The notes under the pieces are model-generated. The model saw nothing but the letters and a program-made list of their open reading frames with translations, had not been told where the DNA came from and made no database searches. The position numbers and the translations under genes were made by a program. A stretch of DNA of 64,000 bases from Pyxidicoccus sp. MSG2 (GTDB taxonomy: Bacteria > Myxococcota > Myxococcia > Myxococcales > Myxococcaceae): NCBI RefSeq assembly GCF_026626705.1, contig NZ_JAPNKC010000001.1:11432001-11496000 (forward strand). Direction: 5' to 3'. Below are positions 23,521-31,641 of the stretch, in pieces. Position 1 is the stretch's first letter, and the number at the start of each line of letters is the position of its first letter.

Positions 23521-25320
23521 TCACTCGCGAGCCGCGCGAGGGCGCGGGAGCTGGTAGCGCCGGGCCTTGAACTTGAAGGTCCGCAGCGGCATGCCGATGA
23601 GCTGCGCGGCGCGCGTCTGTACGCCGCCGGCGGCCTCCAGGGCCTCTCGCATCCGGCGGTCCTCCAGCTCGCGGACCTCCTCGGCGATGGGGCGGAAGCT
23701 CGCGGGGGCCGTGTCCGGGGCGGGCGCCGTGGGCGGTAGGGGAGGGGCTTCCTCTCCCGGGGGACGCTGGAGGGAGTCCGGCAGGTGGGAGGCCTCCAGC
23801 AGGGGGCCGGTGGCGGTGGTGGCGGCGTACTCCATGACGTTCTTCAATTCGCGCACGTTGCCCGGCCACGGGTGTGCCCGGAGCACGTCCATGGCGGCGG
23901 CGGAGATGCGCGGCGCCGTCCTGCCCGCGCGGGCCAGGGCCTCCTGGAGGAAGCGGGTGGCCAGCAGCGGCAGCTCGCGGGGACGGTTTCGCAGGGGCGG
24001 CAGCACGACGACGGAGGCCGACAGGCGGAAGAAGAGGTCCTGGCGGAAGCGGCCGGCCTTCACCTCGTCCGCGAGCACGCGGTGGGTGGCGGCGACGATG
24101 CGCAGGTCCACCGGGCGCTCGCGCGAGTCTCCCAGGCGGGTGATGCGCTGCTGGTCCAGCGCGCGCAGCAGCTTGGCCTGCACGGACAGAGGCAGCTCCG
24201 CCACCTCGTCGAGGAAGAGCGTGCCCCCGCTGGCCCGCTCCAGCAGGCCGGCCCGCGAGGCCACCGCGCCGGAGAAGGCGCCCCGCTCGGCGCCGAACAG
24301 CTCGCTCTCCACGAGGCTCTCCGGCAGGGCCGCGCAGTTGAGGGAGATGAACGGCCGCTGCGCGCGCGGCGACCAGTGGTGGACGGCCCAGGCGGCGTTC
24401 TCCTTGCCCGCGCCCGTCTCGCCATGGATGAGGACGGGGATGGGGCTCGAGGCCAGCCGTCGGAGCAGCTCGAAGAGGCGCACCATGGCCTCGTCCGCCA
24501 CCATCACCGAGCGATCTCCGAGCGCGAGCTGGTACAGGTCCGGGCCGCTGATGCGAAGGCCGCCGGAGGGCGCTGTCAGTGCCACCGCCCGTGCCGCGGA
24601 GATGAGGGTGTCCGCGTCCAGCCCGTCCTGCGGGGCACAGGCCACGCCCGCCCGCACCTCGGGCGCCAGCGGGACGAGGCTCTCCAGCATGGGCTGGACG
24701 ACCTCCTCCGCCTCCTCCGCCGTCAGCTCGGGCAGCAGGACGAAGAGCTGCGTGGGCCCGCCCCGTCCCACCAGGTCCATCAGCCGCAGGCCGCCGCCGA
24801 GCGCCCGGACCAGCTCCTCCAGGGGGACATCCGTGGGTCCCAGGGCCAGCGCGACGACGCTCAGCGCGCGCTCGTAGCGCAGCACCCGCTCCAGCTCCTC
24901 CGCCAACCTGTCCCGCAGCGGGGCGGCGCCCAGCAGGAGCCGCTGTGGCGGGGGGATGTCCCTCCGGTGGAAGACGAGCGTGACGTCTCCCAGCATCACC
25001 ACGTCTCCGCTGCGCAGCACCTGCTCGCCGGAGATGAGCTCGCCGTTGACGCGGACGCCGTTGTGGCTGTCGAGGTCGGTGATTCGGGCCTCGCCTTCCA
25101 CCACGCTCAGCCGGGCGTGGCGCCGGCTCACCGAGGCGTCCTGTACGAGGAGCTCGACGCCCGCGCCGCGGCCGATGGTGAGCGCGCCGTCGCGAGGCAG
25201 GGGCACAATCGAGGACGAGCTTCCCTCCATCACCAGCAGGGAGAGGCGTTCCGGCTCGCCGGGAGAGGCGCGGCGCTGCTGGCCCGCATCCACGGTTTCT
25301 TTCGCGCTGGGGGGCTCCAT
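23521..25320 (-). CDS. FHA-domain sigma-54 activator with degenerate GGDEF-like module
   Basis: 599 residues from ATG 25320; an extended frame upstream has no domain. Residues about 27-118 are an FHA domain (TIGRGAGVELLVQDASVSRR, LDSHNGVRVNG) that reads phospho-Thr from Hanks-type kinases. Residues about 130-250 resemble a GGDEF domain that has lost its signature (RYERALSVVALAL, LMDLVGRGG, GVACAPQDGLDADTL). Next is an AAA+ sigma-54 interaction domain: Walker A GETGAGKE, GAFSGA in place of GAFTGA, GGTLFLDEVAELP, and the WPGNVRELKN motif. A Fis-like HTH closes the protein (TRAAQLIGMPLRTFKFKARR). It would activate sigma-54 promoters in answer to kinase signalling. Divergent from the metalloprotease gene. 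Confidence 0.9.
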   Translation of the reverse strand: MEPPSAKETVDAGQQRRASPGEPERLSLLVMEGSSSSIVPLPRDGALTIGRGAGVELLVQDASVSRRHARLSVVEGEARITDLDSHNGVRVNGELISGEQVLRSGDVVMLGDVTLVFHRRDIPPPQRLLLGAAPLRDRLAEELERVLRYERALSVVALALGPTDVPLEELVRALGGGLRLMDLVGRGGPTQLFVLLPELTAEEAEEVVQPMLESLVPLAPEVRAGVACAPQDGLDADTLISAARAVALTAPSGGLRISGPDLYQLALGDRSVMVADEAMVRLFELLRRLASSPIPVLIHGETGAGKENAAWAVHHWSPRAQRPFISLNCAALPESLVESELFGAERGAFSGAVASRAGLLERASGGTLFLDEVAELPLSVQAKLLRALDQQRITRLGDSRERPVDLRIVAATHRVLADEVKAGRFRQDLFFRLSASVVVLPPLRNRPRELPLLATRFLQEALARAGRTAPRISAAAMDVLRAHPWPGNVRELKNVMEYAATTATGPLLEASHLPDSLQRPPGEEAPPLPPTAPAPDTAPASFRPIAEEVRELEDRRMREALEAAGGVQTRAAQLIGMPLRTFKFKARRYQLPRPRAARE

Positions 25321-25529
25321 GGGGGAAGCAAACCACGGCGGGCCCCCTGGGCGGGGCAATGGTTGCCCCATGGGCAAGACCTGCCTCGCGCGGGGGCTAC
25401 GCGAAGGGCCGTTATTGCCTCTCCTGCACGAGCGGGATGGCGCTCCAGGGGGCACGAGCCACTGGCAGGCCGGCTGCAATGGCCCTCCCCGCGGGCGACC
25501 TGCCGCCCGGCTTCGCAAAGGACACACAC

Positions 25530-26624
25530 ATGAAGGCACATTCCTCCAGCCGCCCCGCGTCCCGGAAGTGGGTCGTGGGGCTCGCGCTGGCCGCGGTTCC
25601 TCTCTTCGGCTTCGACCGGGGCTGCGTCACCCAGCCCCAGACGGACATCCTGGTCACCAGCTCCTCGGTGAACGTCCAGGGCTACATCCAGCGGTTCGAC
25701 GACAACACGCTCCAGTGGCAGGAAAACATGGCCGGCTGGGCCCACCTGCGCGTCAACGGGGGCGGATTCATGGTGTGGGACCAGACGGACGCCAACAACG
25801 TGTGGCAGCAGTCGGGGGTGCCGCTCTCGCTCGGCGTCAACGTGGTGGACGGCGAGACCTGGCGCGCGACGCCCAACGGTAACGTCGTCGGCAGCATCGA
25901 TGCCTTCATCCTCGAGCGGAAGAACGACCTCGCCGCCAACGGCAGCCAGCCGGTGTTCCTCGACTGGTCCGCGTCCGGCCTCGACGCCGAGCTCAAGGCG
26001 ATTGCCACGGGCACGCTCAACGGGCCGCTCACCGCCGCGCAGCAGACCGCCTTCGTCAACGACGTGAAGGCGGGCGTGGCGAGCTTCTTCGCCAACGCCT
26101 ACGCCGGCACGGCCATCACCCTCGTCAGTGCCCCGGGCACGGGCGTGCACACGGTGAAGTTCCTCATCGGCAACAAGCCCGGCCTCTTCGGCGTGTCACC
26201 GGGGGACTACAAGAACACCAACAAGACGCAGACGTCGCAGGTCTACATCGACACGTTCCGCTCCGTGCTGGTGGACCGCCTCGTCTCCACCACTCCCGCG
26301 GAGCTCACCGACACGCTCGCCATGCGCGTGAAGGATGTGTCGACGGCCATCGGCCGCACCGCGGCGCACGAGGCGGGCCACAGCTTCGGCCTGGTCTCCA
26401 TGGGCCCGACGCGGCTGCAGGGCTGCGAGGATTCACACAACTGCGAGGCCTATGACGACGCGAACCCGTCGGACCGCTTCGACGTGGGCCACCACATCAT
26501 GGACCCCGGCGGCAAGTCGCTGCTCTACGCCCGCATCGGCCAGGCGAACCCGACCACCCGCGCCACGAAGACGCCGTACTTCGAGCGCTACGGCAAGAGC
26601 TACCTGAAGATCATCCACCCCTGA
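25530..26624 (+). CDS. Secreted zinc metalloprotease with HEAGH motif
   Basis: 364 residues from ATG 25530, with AAAGGA eight bases upstream; earlier in-frame ATGs lie before the ribosome site. An N-terminal signal (KWVVGLALAAVPLFGF) targets it outside the cytoplasm. The active site is TAAHEAGHSFGLVSM near residue 279, with a later HHIMDPGG that looks like a metzincin Met-turn. The third metal ligand of HExxHxxGxxH is Ser here, so the third ligand must come from elsewhere or the fold differs. Upstream is beta-rich sequence of about 250 residues. It is followed after 18 bp by a secreted HEAT-like protein, probably its operon partner. Confidence 0.8.
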   Translation: MKAHSSSRPASRKWVVGLALAAVPLFGFDRGCVTQPQTDILVTSSSVNVQGYIQRFDDNTLQWQENMAGWAHLRVNGGGFMVWDQTDANNVWQQSGVPLSLGVNVVDGETWRATPNGNVVGSIDAFILERKNDLAANGSQPVFLDWSASGLDAELKAIATGTLNGPLTAAQQTAFVNDVKAGVASFFANAYAGTAITLVSAPGTGVHTVKFLIGNKPGLFGVSPGDYKNTNKTQTSQVYIDTFRSVLVDRLVSTTPAELTDTLAMRVKDVSTAIGRTAAHEAGHSFGLVSMGPTRLQGCEDSHNCEAYDDANPSDRFDVGHHIMDPGGKSLLYARIGQANPTTRATKTPYFERYGKSYLKIIHP

Positions 26625-26642
26625 TTCCAGACGAGGCATTCC

Positions 26643-27458
26643 ATGAAGAAGCAATTCCTGTTCAGCTTCATTCTCTGCATGACCCTTCTGCTGGGCGCGG
26701 GCAAGGCGCTCGCGTTGGACATCCCTCCCGGAGGCGATGCGCTCGGCCTCCAGCTGGTGGCCTCCCAGTCCGCGGTCATCGCGCAGCTGACGTCCAACAG
26801 CGGCACGGCGATGGGCTTCACGACGTCGGTACAGCTCACCGGCCAGACGCCCACCCAGTTCCAGCTCACGCATGACACGTACACCGCGGACAGGCAGCTC
26901 GTGCCGGGCAGCTCCTACCTGCTCTTCCTCTCGAGGGACGCGGCGGGCGCGCTCCAGCTGGCGGCCAGCGCGCACTCCATCGTGGCCGCCGACCCGCAGG
27001 AGGCCGCGAGCTACAGCGCGGCGATTGCCAACTACCAGCAGACTTGGAGGGACCCGCAGGCGTTCAAGCCGGTGGCGCTCGCGCAGCTCGACGCGTCCGT
27101 GCCCTACCTGCGCTACAGCGCGATGGCGGACCTGACGCACCGCGGCCTCTTCACCGCCGCCGACGGCGCGCTCCTCTCCCGGCTCGCGGCCTCCAGCACC
27201 TCCTCGCAGCCGGAGGTGCGCAAGCTCGCGCTGATGCAGCTCGGCGGCCTGGGGCTCGTCGCGTACGCGGAGCAGCTCGGCGCCGTGCTGGGCAACGCGG
27301 CGGAGCCCACCTCCATCCGGCTGGCCGCGCTGGACGGACTGCGCTTCATGGGCCGCACCGATGTGATTCAGCGTCAGGCGGCCTCGGTGGGGGACAGCCC
27401 GAGCCCCAAGCTGAAGGTGCGCATGCTGGAGGCGCTGGAGCAACCGCAGCCGCAGTAG
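26643..27458 (+). CDS. Secreted HEAT-like repeat protein
   Basis: 271 residues. A clear signal peptide (KKQFLFSFILCMTLLLGAGKALA) is followed by a beta-rich N-terminal part and a C-terminal alpha-helical part with HEAT-like pairs: VPYLRYSAMADLTHRGLF, QPEVRKLALMQLGGLGL, TSIRLAALDGLRFMG, PSPKLKVRMLEALEQ. Helical repeats of this kind bind proteins. It lies 18 bp after the metalloprotease gene, so an inhibitor, chaperone or substrate-docking partner of that protease is a reasonable guess. No catalytic residues are seen. Confidence 0.75.
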   Translation: MKKQFLFSFILCMTLLLGAGKALALDIPPGGDALGLQLVASQSAVIAQLTSNSGTAMGFTTSVQLTGQTPTQFQLTHDTYTADRQLVPGSSYLLFLSRDAAGALQLAASAHSIVAADPQEAASYSAAIANYQQTWRDPQAFKPVALAQLDASVPYLRYSAMADLTHRGLFTAADGALLSRLAASSTSSQPEVRKLALMQLGGLGLVAYAEQLGAVLGNAAEPTSIRLAALDGLRFMGRTDVIQRQAASVGDSPSPKLKVRMLEALEQPQPQ

Positions 27459-27502
27459 CCCCCGTGCTCCGGTCGCGCCAGCTGCCAGGGTATGAAGACA
27501 AA

Positions 27503-27536
27503 CGCCCTCTGCCCTCGTCCGGTGGGGCAGGGGGCG
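27503..27536. terminator. Bidirectional hairpin between convergent genes
   Basis: A 12-bp stem (27503-27514 with 27525-27536, one G-T pair) around a 10-nt loop lies between the HEAT-like gene and the convergent MarR-GNAT gene. It is placed to stop transcripts from both sides. Confidence 0.65.
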
Positions 27537-27562
27537 CACTGGCAGATGGGGGTACCGCATCG

Positions 27563-28528
27563 TCACCCACGACAGGGGCTCCGCCGATACGCCATCGCCA
27601 CGTCGCATCGCTCGTACCGCGCGCCGAACAGACGCATGATCTCGGCGTCGTGGACGAAGCCCAGCTTCTCGTAGAGGTGGATGGCCGGCCCGCACTTCTT
27701 GTTGGTCAGCAGGTAGACCTTGTCCATGCCCAGGCTGGCGGCCCGCTCGAGCGTCTTGGCCAGCAGGAACTCGCCGACCTTCAGGCCCCGGGCGCTCTTC
27801 AGGACCCCCATCTTGGTCAGCTCGACCCAGCCGTCCTTGGAGACCATCAGGGCGCAGGTCCCGACCACGCCCAGTTCCGGCGTTTCGGCGAACAGCACCA
27901 CCCCGCCCTTGTCGAGGATCAGTTCGCGCGGCCGCGACAGCAGGGCGATGTCGTTCTCCTCGAGAACGAACATGTCCTGAATCCATTCGGCGTTGATCCG
28001 GTAGAAGGCCTCGGCCAGGTCGTCGGAGAAGTCGCGCGCCCACATCCTGGGCGGACCGGCGGACTCGATCCGGCGCAGCAGCGATTTCTCGGCCAGCCGC
28101 GCCTCCACCTTGGCCAGGTCCTGCATGAAGCCGCCGGACAGCCCTTCAACCAGTTCGGCGGCGGCGGGCTCGATGCGCGGCATCAGCACGGTCTGGATAC
28201 GGACCACCAGGGCCTCGCCCTTCGCCGTCAGGGCCAGTCGTTTCGTGCGCTGGTCGCCCGGCGAGCGGCGCGCCTCGACGAAGTCCCCCAGCGTGCCGAG
28301 TGCACGAGTGACGGTGGGCTGGGCCAGTTGCAGGCGTTCGGCCAGTTCGCCCACCGTGATCGGCCCGTGCAGGCGGATCGTCATCAAGAGCGACACCTGG
28401 GCCGGCTGCACCGGCAGGTCCAGCGACCGTGCCACCTCGGCCGCGTCGGCCTGCATCCGCTCGGCCAGTCGCTTGAGTCGGCTGCCCAGGAACCCGACGC
28501 CAAACCCCGCCAGAAGATCGACTTCCAT
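27563..28528 (-). CDS. MarR-type regulator fused to GNAT acetyltransferase
   Basis: 321 residues from ATG 28528, with GGAGG seven bases upstream. Residues about 1-150 form a MarR winged helix: LPVQPAQVSLLMTIRLHGP, TVGELAERLQLAQPTVTRAL, DQRTKRLALTAKGEALV. Residues about 170-321 form a GNAT domain: LGVVGTCALMVSKDGWVELT, KMGVLKSARGLKVGEFLL, KKCGPAIHLYEKLGFVHD. Similar HTH-GNAT fusions are often called bifunctional regulators. The palindrome just upstream of the gene (28545-28558) is a likely autoregulatory operator. Substrate of the acetyltransferase is unknown. Confidence 0.9.
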   Translation of the reverse strand: MEVDLLAGFGVGFLGSRLKRLAERMQADAAEVARSLDLPVQPAQVSLLMTIRLHGPITVGELAERLQLAQPTVTRALGTLGDFVEARRSPGDQRTKRLALTAKGEALVVRIQTVLMPRIEPAAAELVEGLSGGFMQDLAKVEARLAEKSLLRRIESAGPPRMWARDFSDDLAEAFYRINAEWIQDMFVLEENDIALLSRPRELILDKGGVVLFAETPELGVVGTCALMVSKDGWVELTKMGVLKSARGLKVGEFLLAKTLERAASLGMDKVYLLTNKKCGPAIHLYEKLGFVHDAEIMRLFGARYERCDVAMAYRRSPCRG

Positions 28529-28544
28529 GCTCGCGCCTCCGTTC

Positions 28545-28558
28545 TATAGCGCGCTATA
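28545..28558. promoter_or_regulatory. Palindromic operator for the MarR-GNAT gene
   Basis: TATAGCGCGCTATA is a perfect 14-bp palindrome 17-30 bp upstream of the ATG, followed by a partial repeat TATATAGCTA. Size and position fit a MarR-family binding site overlapping the promoter. Confidence 0.55.
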
Positions 28559-29076
28559 TAGCTAACTATGGAGTGGGGTCGGGCGCAAGGGGGAGCGGGG
28601 GCCAGGGTGAACGAGCTTCCCTACGGAGCTTCGCGACGAAGCAGTCGGGCAGTACGCCGCGAGATCGGGGCGCGTGGACAGCGAGCGACGCTCGCGCCGA
28701 TAGACGTCGAGAGGCGCCGCATCGCGGAGCGCGAGAAGCGGGGGATGCCCCTCCCCGTCCCGGCGGCCTGGCAGCCCCCGCGACGAACAGCGTGGGTGAC
28801 CCAATTGCATTCACGCCACACAATGTCTATAGCAACGCAATTCATGAAGTTCCAGCCATCCCGAATAATTCTCACGAGAAAGACTTTCACCAAATCCTCT
28901 CGCGAGGCTGTTGTGTTTGGCGTTACGCGCCGCTTCGGATTGTGGCCTCTTTGGTCACTGCCTCGCGGGGAACCCGAGGAAATTCCAGACACCCGGCGCC
29001 GGCATGGCGCTTGCGATTGAGAAGCGTGCCGCTCACATCAGGGGCGGTTGCAATCTCTTACAATTCGAGGTGTCCC
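28559..29076. other. Long intergenic region, no gene recognised
   Basis: About 520 bp between the divergent MarR-GNAT and PepSY-like genes. The middle (28790-28900) is clearly more A/T-rich than its surroundings. Open frames here lack ribosome sites and family similarity. It should contain promoters for the gene at 29077. Confidence 0.4.
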
Positions 29077-29652
29077 GTGAACGGTCCCAAGTCTCTTTCC
29101 AAAGTTGTGGTTGCCTTGGTCTGTCTGAGCGCCAGCACGGCCCTGGCCCTCCCCCGCATCAGGGCCTGCTCGGCCTACAAGAGCTGGGCCACCGGCATCA
29201 TTCAGCTCTCGGAGCTCAGTCCCCAGAACGACCAGGCCGCGTATGGCCTCGCGCTGAACCGCTGCTACAACCTCTGGCGGGACAAGGGCGGAAACGACCT
29301 GACCTGGGCCAATGCTGGAAACACCGCGAAAGCGTGGCGGTCGTCGTCGAGTGCCACCTACGAATACCAGTGCCTGATCTGCCTGGACGCGGGGGGCCCG
29401 CCCATGGCGCGATGGCCGGGGATCGAGCTGATGGAGGCAGTCGAGAAGGTCCGGACGCGCCTCGGGGGACGCATCGTCTCCGTGACTCCCCGGATTCCAG
29501 AGGAGAGCGAAGGGCTGGAGGCGTACTACGAGGTGAGTGTGGTCGTCGGAGATCACCAGACGCAGGTGTTCGTGGACGGCAGCACGGGCGAGGTGCTCGT
29601 TCCCGAGGTCACCACCTCAATCGAGGAAGTCCCCGAGAACGTCTGCAGGTAG
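29077..29652 (+). CDS. Secreted PepSY-like protein
   Basis: 191 residues from GTG 29077, chosen because CGAGGTG lies directly upstream and a signal peptide follows (LSKVVVALVCLSASTALALP). The mature protein has a Cys/Trp-rich N-terminal half with KSWATGIIQLSELS, LALNRCYNLWRDKGGND and YEYQCLICLD. The C-terminal half reads like a PepSY domain (MEAVEKVRTRLGGRIVSVTP, then YYEVSVVVGDHQTQVFVDG and STGEVLVPE). PepSY domains often bind or inhibit proteases; the N-terminal half is not recognised. It lies convergent to the small lipoprotein at 29755, with a terminator hairpin between. Confidence 0.65.
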   Translation: MNGPKSLSKVVVALVCLSASTALALPRIRACSAYKSWATGIIQLSELSPQNDQAAYGLALNRCYNLWRDKGGNDLTWANAGNTAKAWRSSSSATYEYQCLICLDAGGPPMARWPGIELMEAVEKVRTRLGGRIVSVTPRIPEESEGLEAYYEVSVVVGDHQTQVFVDGSTGEVLVPEVTTSIEEVPENVCR

Positions 29653-29677
29653 CGCGAGAAGCCACGCATGCTCGAAC

Positions 29678-29709
29678 GCCCCCGTCGGACTCCTCCTGCC
29701 GAGGGGGGC
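29678..29709. terminator. Hairpin between convergent genes
   Basis: An 11-nt stem (29678-29688 with 29699-29709, one mismatch) around a 10-nt loop follows the PepSY-like gene and precedes the minus-strand lipoprotein end. Confidence 0.55.
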
Positions 29710-29754
29710 GCTCCTCGCGTTGGCCGCTGCACTGGCGTAGCGGCGCTGCAATGG

Positions 29755-30018
29755 CTAGCACTCCAGGATGTACTCGATGTACTGCGTGCCGGTGCCCCAG
29801 TAGTACAACCCGCCGCACCAGCACCCCCATTGCCCGACCAGGTTCGTGTGGGCAGCGTCGCTGTAATAGTTGCGCAGATTGTCCGGGCTGACGGAGCAGT
29901 CGGGAAGCGGGGCCTTCTGCGACTCCAGGTCCAGGGCGTCCTCCTGCTCCATGGTTCCGCCACATCCCACCGACATCAAAGCCGTCGCAAGCAGACCACC
30001 GAATTGCATTGTTCGCAT
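29755..30018 (-). CDS. Small Cys-rich lipoprotein
   Basis: 87 residues from ATG 30018, with GGAGG four bases upstream. The longer frame upstream has no ribosome site. A lipobox (ATALMSVGC) is followed by an acidic linker and a Cys-rich module: CSVSPDNLRNYYSDAAHTNL, VGQWGCWCGGLYYWGTGT, ending in Cys. It looks like the small myxobacterial secreted peptides with a YYSDAxxTxxVG motif (DUF6289-like). Function is unknown. Confidence 0.7.
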   Translation of the reverse strand: MRTMQFGGLLATALMSVGCGGTMEQEDALDLESQKAPLPDCSVSPDNLRNYYSDAAHTNLVGQWGCWCGGLYYWGTGTQYIEYILEC

Positions 30019-30104
30019 GAGTCCTCCGTGAGGGGTACTGCCCAAATCATACGCGGAGAGTGTCTGCCGTGGGTATGCCTCACGGAACCTCGCGCAGACG
30101 AACT

Positions 30105-31247
30105 TCAGAACTTCGGATCTACGGCCGCGGGGTTGCGACGCACGGAGTCGATGGCCTGCGCGCGATCCAGGCCGCCGCTGTCCATGAGGAAGAGTACGGT
30201 GGGCTGTCCCAGCCACGAATAGGGCAGGAAGGCCTTCGCGAAGCTGCGCTCCGCCGACGGCTGCTTCTCCATATATTGGACCGACTCTTCGATCTCTCGC
30301 ACCACCTCCGCCAGCGAGTCATCGAAGGCCTTGCGCAGCAGCGGTTCCCCGGGGGAGGCACAGTAGTGCCTGGCCTCGAACTTCTTGATGATGCGGGCAC
30401 GGGTCAGCTGATCGTTGAAGAGGCGCACCGGGTTGTCGTCGACGATGATCACCTTGTCCGAGACCGCGTCGTCCTTCTCGGGATTGTCGACATTGAAGAT
30501 GCGCAGATCCTTGGACGGCCCGATGACGGGATTGCCCGTCTTCGGCCCCTCGGCCTTGTCCTGCAGGATGAGGTGGCTGTTGGTGAGGATGCCGGCGATC
30601 TCGGGGGACTGGGTGAGCGGGGTACCGTGGAACTTCCACTGCGCCAGCCGCGCGAGGGTGGGATCGTCCAGGTTGGCGGAGAAGAGGACCACGGCGCCGC
30701 CCAGCGCCCGGATGCGCTCGAAGGCCTGCTGCCAGCCGGGGATGAGCTTCACGTTCGGCGTGCCGGCGGCCAGGGGCTCCTGAATGACGAAGTCGGCGCA
30801 GGTGACGGGCACCTTGTCCGGGTGGTACTGGCTCCAGAGCGTCTCATCCAGGTCGAACACGACGATGAACTTCGCCTGGCGGAGCTGCTCCACATCCAGG
30901 CGGCGTTCGAACTCGTTGCTGCGCACCCGCTCCAGGGCCACGTCGAAGGCCTGCTTCGGCTCGGTGTTGGGCCTGGCGCGCAGCTGGTCCCGGTAGTGAT
31001 TCTGCAGCTCGACGGCCTGCGCGCGGGTGAGCGAGTAGCGCTCCATGAGCCGGCGGATGGCGAAGGACGGCGGAGGAGGCGTGTCGGAGTTGGAGTACTT
31101 GTCGGTCCACAGCGGCAGCGGCTGCAGGACGAGATCTCCGAGCGGATCGCAGTGGCAGGCCGCAGGGGTCGCGGGCCGTTGGGTTTCGGCGCCTGCCACG
31201 CAGCCAGCGAGCGGAGCGGCAGACATGAGGGCAACGAGCAGCGGCAT
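30105..31247 (-). CDS. HAD-superfamily phosphatase lipoprotein
   Basis: 380 residues from ATG 31247. The HAD motif I is FIVVFDLDETLWSQYHPDK, with both Asp and the Thr; motif II and III candidates are VVLFSANLDD and KVIIVDDNPVR. This resembles NLI/FCP1-type phosphatases. A lipobox (MSAAPLAGC) places it in the envelope, unusual for this fold. An in-frame CTG at 31271, preceded by GGAGGT, would add eight residues including an Arg and give a more normal signal peptide. Substrate unknown. Operon partners are not evident. Confidence 0.75.
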   Translation of the reverse strand: MPLLVALMSAAPLAGCVAGAETQRPATPAACHCDPLGDLVLQPLPLWTDKYSNSDTPPPPSFAIRRLMERYSLTRAQAVELQNHYRDQLRARPNTEPKQAFDVALERVRSNEFERRLDVEQLRQAKFIVVFDLDETLWSQYHPDKVPVTCADFVIQEPLAAGTPNVKLIPGWQQAFERIRALGGAVVLFSANLDDPTLARLAQWKFHGTPLTQSPEIAGILTNSHLILQDKAEGPKTGNPVIGPSKDLRIFNVDNPEKDDAVSDKVIIVDDNPVRLFNDQLTRARIIKKFEARHYCASPGEPLLRKAFDDSLAEVVREIEESVQYMEKQPSAERSFAKAFLPYSWLGQPTVLFLMDSGGLDRAQAIDSVRRNPAAVDPKF

Positions 31248-31271
31248 CGACAGCGCGGGGAGCCGGTTCAG

Positions 31272-31641
31272 GGTACCTCCCGGGGTTGAGGGAGCCGCCG
31301 TTTTATGTCCGCTCGGAGTATGTGTATAGATTCCCTCCGCCTCCAGTGCCTGGGAGATGCCGGGCGCGACCCAGGCCGCGTCCGCCTCCCAGGTCGAGAT
31401 TCTGTTACTGTTGTTTCAACGATACGGAAATGTCTGGAATGACTTACCGTTGGTGGAGGCCACGTAGCCGTAGGGACGCGCCTTGGGCAGTTTGGTTCGC
31501 GTCCAGCCCTTGCCGTCGTGGGTCAGCAGGCGGTTTCAGCGCGAGGCATACTCGAGCGCACGGGAAGGCGGCCGCTCCCCTGGCTGCTCAGCGGACGTGG
31601 GGCCCGGCCCTGCGATGTACGGAGTGCCTACCCTTTGGGGC
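31272..31641. other. Intergenic region without a recognised gene
   Basis: About 370 bp between divergent genes. A less GC-rich patch near 31400-31445 may hold promoters. No RNA gene was recognised; one T-loop-like GGTTCGCGTCC at 31493-31503 has no supporting cloverleaf. Confidence 0.35.

Noticed and set aside
23521-25336. Upstream extension of the ADYC-like frame through the activator gene (total 1,036 codons)
   Set aside because: The upper 60 percent is an out-of-frame reading of the sigma-54 activator; a ribosome site and lipobox support the start at 23461.
28568-29076. Small plus-strand genes in the 28.6-29.0 kb gap
   Set aside because: No ribosome sites, no family similarity and irregular codon use; only the GTG start at 29077 has support.
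31440-31540. Possible tRNA around GGTTCGCGTCC
   Set aside because: No acceptor, D or anticodon stems could be paired around it.
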